A program made the position numbers and the translations under genes. Of a stretch of 9,015 nucleotides of DNA, positions 6,679 to 9,015 are shown one piece after another. Numbering within the stretch: the stretch's first letter is position 1; each line of letters opens with the position of its first letter. Source of the stretch: JBIIUJ01 sp044340025 (lineage in GTDB: Bacteria > Pseudomonadota > Alphaproteobacteria > Caulobacterales > Aquidulcibacteraceae). The notes beneath the pieces were generated by a model. That model did no database searches and was not told the DNA's origin. It was given only the letters and a program-made list of their open reading frames with translations. The stretch spans positions 1 to 9,015 of the forward strand of contig JBIIUJ010000107.1 of assembly GCA_044340025.1 (NCBI GenBank), written 5' to 3'.

Positions 6679-7844
6679 GACGCGCGCTCCTTGGAAGGCG
6701 TGACGCGATCGCCCGCCGAAGCAAAGGCGTCGCCCGAAAGCACGACCCGCTGGCCGACGAGGGATTCACTGGCCTCCAGTCCGCTCCAGCCGTTCGCCCG
6801 CTGAACGACCTTGACCGGAACGCTGCGCACGATGTCTCCCCGGCCCACGACCAGCACCGCCGATCCCTGCGGACCCTGAACGATGGCGCGGTCGGGCACC
6901 GCGGGCCGCGGCGTTGCCGGCAGCGTGAAGGACGCCTTGGCAAAGCCGCCGGGGCGCAACTGGGGGCTGGGCGGCAGCGTGATGCGCACAGCGCCCATCC
7001 GGGTCTGCGGATCGACCAGCGGGCTGATGAGCCGCACCGACCCTGCCAGCGTCGTTCCGTTCGGCAGCGTGACCTGTGCGGCCGCGCCGGGCTCCAGCAG
7101 GGCAAGGTCGCGCTCCGGCGCCTCCGCCGACAATTCGATCAGGCCCCCGCGCGCAATCCGGAACAGGGGACCGGTTCCCGCGCCAACCACATCGCCCACG
7201 CGCGCGGAGCGGGCGAGAACACGACCCGCGGCCGGCGCGCGCAGCGTGAGGCGGGCGCGCCGGGTCGCGGTTTCGCCGATCTGCGCGCGGGCGAAAGCAA
7301 CGTCGGCAGCCGCCGCAGCCGCATCCTGGACGCCAAGGCGCGCTGCAAGATCGCGTTGCTCGATCAGCTCGTCGGCCACCACGCCCTCCGCCGCCAGACC
7401 CGCAACCCGGTCCTTTTCGCGTGCTGCCTGGGCGGCGCGGGCCTCGCCCGCCGCAAGGGCGGCCTCTGCCCGCCGCAGGCTTGCCGCCTGGGTCCGCGCC
7501 TGCGCCGACAGGAGCGCGTCATCGAGAATGGCGATGGGCTGACCCGCGCTCACCCAGTCGCCCTCGTCGACCAGCAGACGCGCGATCTTCTGGCCCTCCA
7601 GATCGGAGGCGATGACAATCTCGTCGCGCACGGTCAGTTCGCCGGAAGCCACCAGCACGCCCTGCATCGGGCGCAGCGCGATGGGCGCCACACGGACTGT
7701 CGCAATCGATGGTGCAGCCGCTGTCGCCTGTGCATCGGCTGGCTTTGCGCCCCCGGAAGACGCGGGCGCACACGACGCCGCCAGCGCCAGAGCGGCCAGG
7801 CAGGCGCCAGCCAGAAACGAGGATGGATGCTTTCGGACACTCAT
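6675..7844 (-). CDS. RND efflux periplasmic adaptor (HlyD/AcrA family membrane fusion protein)
   Basis: A 389-residue adaptor linking the RND pump to the outer-membrane channel. The N-terminus has positive residues then a hydrophobic stretch ending LALAASC at Cys25, a somewhat atypical lipobox (Ala at -3), so it is probably an inner-membrane lipoprotein facing the periplasm. The first half of the lipoyl domain is at about 68-109 (GELTVRDEIV to DEGDWVSAGQPIAIL). An Ala/Glu/Arg-rich alpha-hairpin spans 110-195. The second lipoyl half is at 201-230 (LRAPAAGRVLARSARVGDVV). Beta-barrel and membrane-proximal domains follow, with LRPGGFAKASF at about 296-306. The frame is open upstream to 7886, but ATG 7844 is preferred: it overlaps the stop of the outer-membrane gene as ATGA, has AAGG 9 bases upstream, and places the signal peptide at the very N-terminus. 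The 4-base overlaps on both sides suggest translational coupling. Confidence 0.93.
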   Translation of the reverse strand: MSVRKHPSSFLAGACLAALALAASCAPASSGGAKPADAQATAAAPSIATVRVAPIALRPMQGVLVASGELTVRDEIVIASDLEGQKIARLLVDEGDWVSAGQPIAILDDALLSAQARTQAASLRRAEAALAAGEARAAQAAREKDRVAGLAAEGVVADELIEQRDLAARLGVQDAAAAAADVAFARAQIGETATRRARLTLRAPAAGRVLARSARVGDVVGAGTGPLFRIARGGLIELSAEAPERDLALLEPGAAAQVTLPNGTTLAGSVRLISPLVDPQTRMGAVRITLPPSPQLRPGGFAKASFTLPATPRPAVPDRAIVQGPQGSAVLVVGRGDIVRSVPVKVVQRANGWSGLEASESLVGQRVVLSGDAFASAGDRVTPSKERAS

Positions 7845-9015
7845 GTCGGCTGACCTTGCTGGGTTTGGATCGCTGCCGGCGACCAACCGCCGCCCAGCGC
7901 CTTGAAGAGATCGATGGTGCGGCTGATGCGGCTCACGCGGCCTTCGAGCGCTTGCGAGCGGGCCTCGCGCCAGGCCCGCTCGGCGGCAAGCACGGGGTCG
8001 ATGTCGTCAAGGCCGGCGCCATACCGTCGGCGGGCAGCCTCGAAGGCGCGCTGGGCTGCACTCTCCGCCGCGCGCAGGCGCTCCGCGCGCAGCGTCTCCG
8101 CGTCGAGACGCATGAAGCCCTGATCGGCTTCGGCCAGCGCGGTCTGGACCGTCCGTTCCAGAAGCGCGAGCGCTTCGGCGCGGCGCGCCGTCTCCCCGCC
8201 CAGCGCCGCCAGCAGCCGCGGCCGGTCGAGCACCGGAAGCGTCGCGGAAAGACCCATCGCCCAGAAGCTTCCAACCGCAGAGCCTGGCTCAAGCACGCTC
8301 GAGAGGCCCGCCGTCGGCGCCCAGACGATGGTGGGGAGCAATGCCGCGCTGGCGAGGCGCTGGCGCTGTCCAGCGGCTGCAAGCCTTGCCTCCGCCTCGC
8401 GCACATCGGGGCGGCGCGCCAGCAGCGTTGCCTCCATCAGCACGGGCGGCTTTGGCGGGGCGTTCGGCAAAGCCCCAAGGTCTGGAAGAGGCGCGCGACC
8501 GGCGCCAAGCAGCCCGCTCAGCGCGCGCCTTGCAGCGTCGCGCTCCGCCTCCAGCCCCGCAATGATCGCCTCGGTGGTGGCGAAAGTCGCTTCAAGCGGG
8601 GCGATGTCGGCGCGCGGAGACAGGCCCAGCTCCGCGCGCGCCCGCGCAAGGCGCACGAGTTCGCCCTGGATTGCGGCCTGCGCCCTCGCTTCCTCGAGGC
8701 GGGCCTCGCCTGCCCTGATCTCCATCATGATTTCAACGGTCTGAGCGGCCAGCAGCGCCCGGCCGGCTTCAAGGCTGAAGCGGTCGGCCGCAAGGTCGCT
8801 GCTTGCCGCCGCCGCGCGCGCCGCGCGCCGCCCCCAGAAATCGACCTCCCAGCTGATCGGAAGGCTGGCCTCGGCCTGGGCCGTCACGCCAGCGCCAAGC
8901 AGAGCGGCGTCGCCGGAGACGCGATCCGTGCGCCGCCGCGACGTTTGCAGGCCCAAGGCGCCTTGCGCCCGATCAGCGGCCAGCGTCTCCCTGCGGGCCG
9001 CATCGGCAGCCTCCA
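7841..9015 (-). CDS. Outer-membrane efflux protein, TolC/OprM (NodT) family (N-terminus off window)
   Basis: First visible gene of the tripartite operon; it would form the trimeric outer-membrane channel and periplasmic tunnel. About 390 residues are visible against a usual 450-490, and the frame has no stop to the window edge, so the N-terminus, including any signal peptide or lipobox, lies beyond 9015. An internal TTG at 8956 is not the start, because the open frame upstream still reads as Ala-rich helix (EAADAARRETLAADRA). Family hallmarks: ISWEVDFWGR, the strand leading into the first helical hairpin; ARAELGLSPRADIAPLEA, matching the G..s..d...a.a pattern before a long helix; LLARRPDVREAEARLAAA, the RRPDVxxAE motif typical of OprM/NodT proteins; and RRYGAGLDDIDPVLAAERA in the second repeat. 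The ATGA overlap with the adaptor gene indicates one transcript. Confidence 0.92.
   Translation of the reverse strand, partial: EAADAARRETLAADRAQGALGLQTSRRRTDRVSGDAALLGAGVTAQAEASLPISWEVDFWGRRAARAAAASSDLAADRFSLEAGRALLAAQTVEIMMEIRAGEARLEEARAQAAIQGELVRLARARAELGLSPRADIAPLEATFATTEAIIAGLEAERDAARRALSGLLGAGRAPLPDLGALPNAPPKPPVLMEATLLARRPDVREAEARLAAAGQRQRLASAALLPTIVWAPTAGLSSVLEPGSAVGSFWAMGLSATLPVLDRPRLLAALGGETARRAEALALLERTVQTALAEADQGFMRLDAETLRAERLRAAESAAQRAFEAARRRYGAGLDDIDPVLAAERAWREARSQALEGRVSRISRTIDLFKALGGGWSPAAIQTQQGQPT

Noticed and set aside
5671..6804. Plus-strand open frame (377 codons) opposite the start of the RND pump gene
   Set aside because: Shadow frame; it crosses the adaptor/pump junction on the opposite strand and shows no domain.
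1..9015. Mobile elements, CRISPR arrays, tRNA or rRNA genes, toxin-antitoxin or defence genes
   Set aside because: No terminal repeats, transposase or integrase motifs, regularly spaced repeats or RNA-gene folds were recognised on either strand.

Overview
This is a GC-rich window (about two thirds G+C by eye) with protein families and start-site usage typical of an alphaproteobacterium. Hyphomonadaceae/Caulobacterales or a sphingomonad are plausible, but that is inference; no rRNA, tRNA or lineage marker is present to settle it. Seven protein-coding genes can be supported. Two of them are cut by the window edges. Six lie on the minus strand and one on the plus strand.

Left part (1-1178, minus strand): a two-gene unit of an RNA 2',3'-cyclic phosphodiesterase (ThpR/LigT, 636-1178) followed at once by a CobB-type sirtuin (1-635, C-terminus off the window). 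The stop codon of the first directly abuts a GTG start of the second in the same frame. A 436-bp non-coding interval (1179-1614) follows. It holds a perfect 12-bp inverted repeat, a second compound hairpin, and one doubtful 49-codon plus-strand ORF with a good ribosome binding site.

Middle (1615-3557): an atypical extended-SDR/NAD-dependent epimerase-like protein on the minus strand, and a LysR-type regulator on the plus strand, divergent across a 74-bp gap. This is the usual arrangement for a LysR regulator and its target gene. The regulator ends in a strong GC-rich hairpin that probably ends transcription from both sides.

Right part (3580-9015, minus strand): a tripartite RND efflux operon in the order outer-membrane factor (N-terminus off the window), periplasmic adaptor, HAE-type RND pump. 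The three genes are coupled by 4-base overlaps (ATGA and TTGA), and the pump starts at TTG. The pump has the proton-relay residues of the AcrB/MexB family. Together the products would form an envelope-spanning exporter driven by the proton gradient; its substrates cannot be read from the sequence. The operon promoter and any dedicated local regulator lie beyond position 9015.

No mobile element, CRISPR array, RNA gene or novel defence-like system was found. The window looks like ordinary chromosomal content with a few small points of interest.
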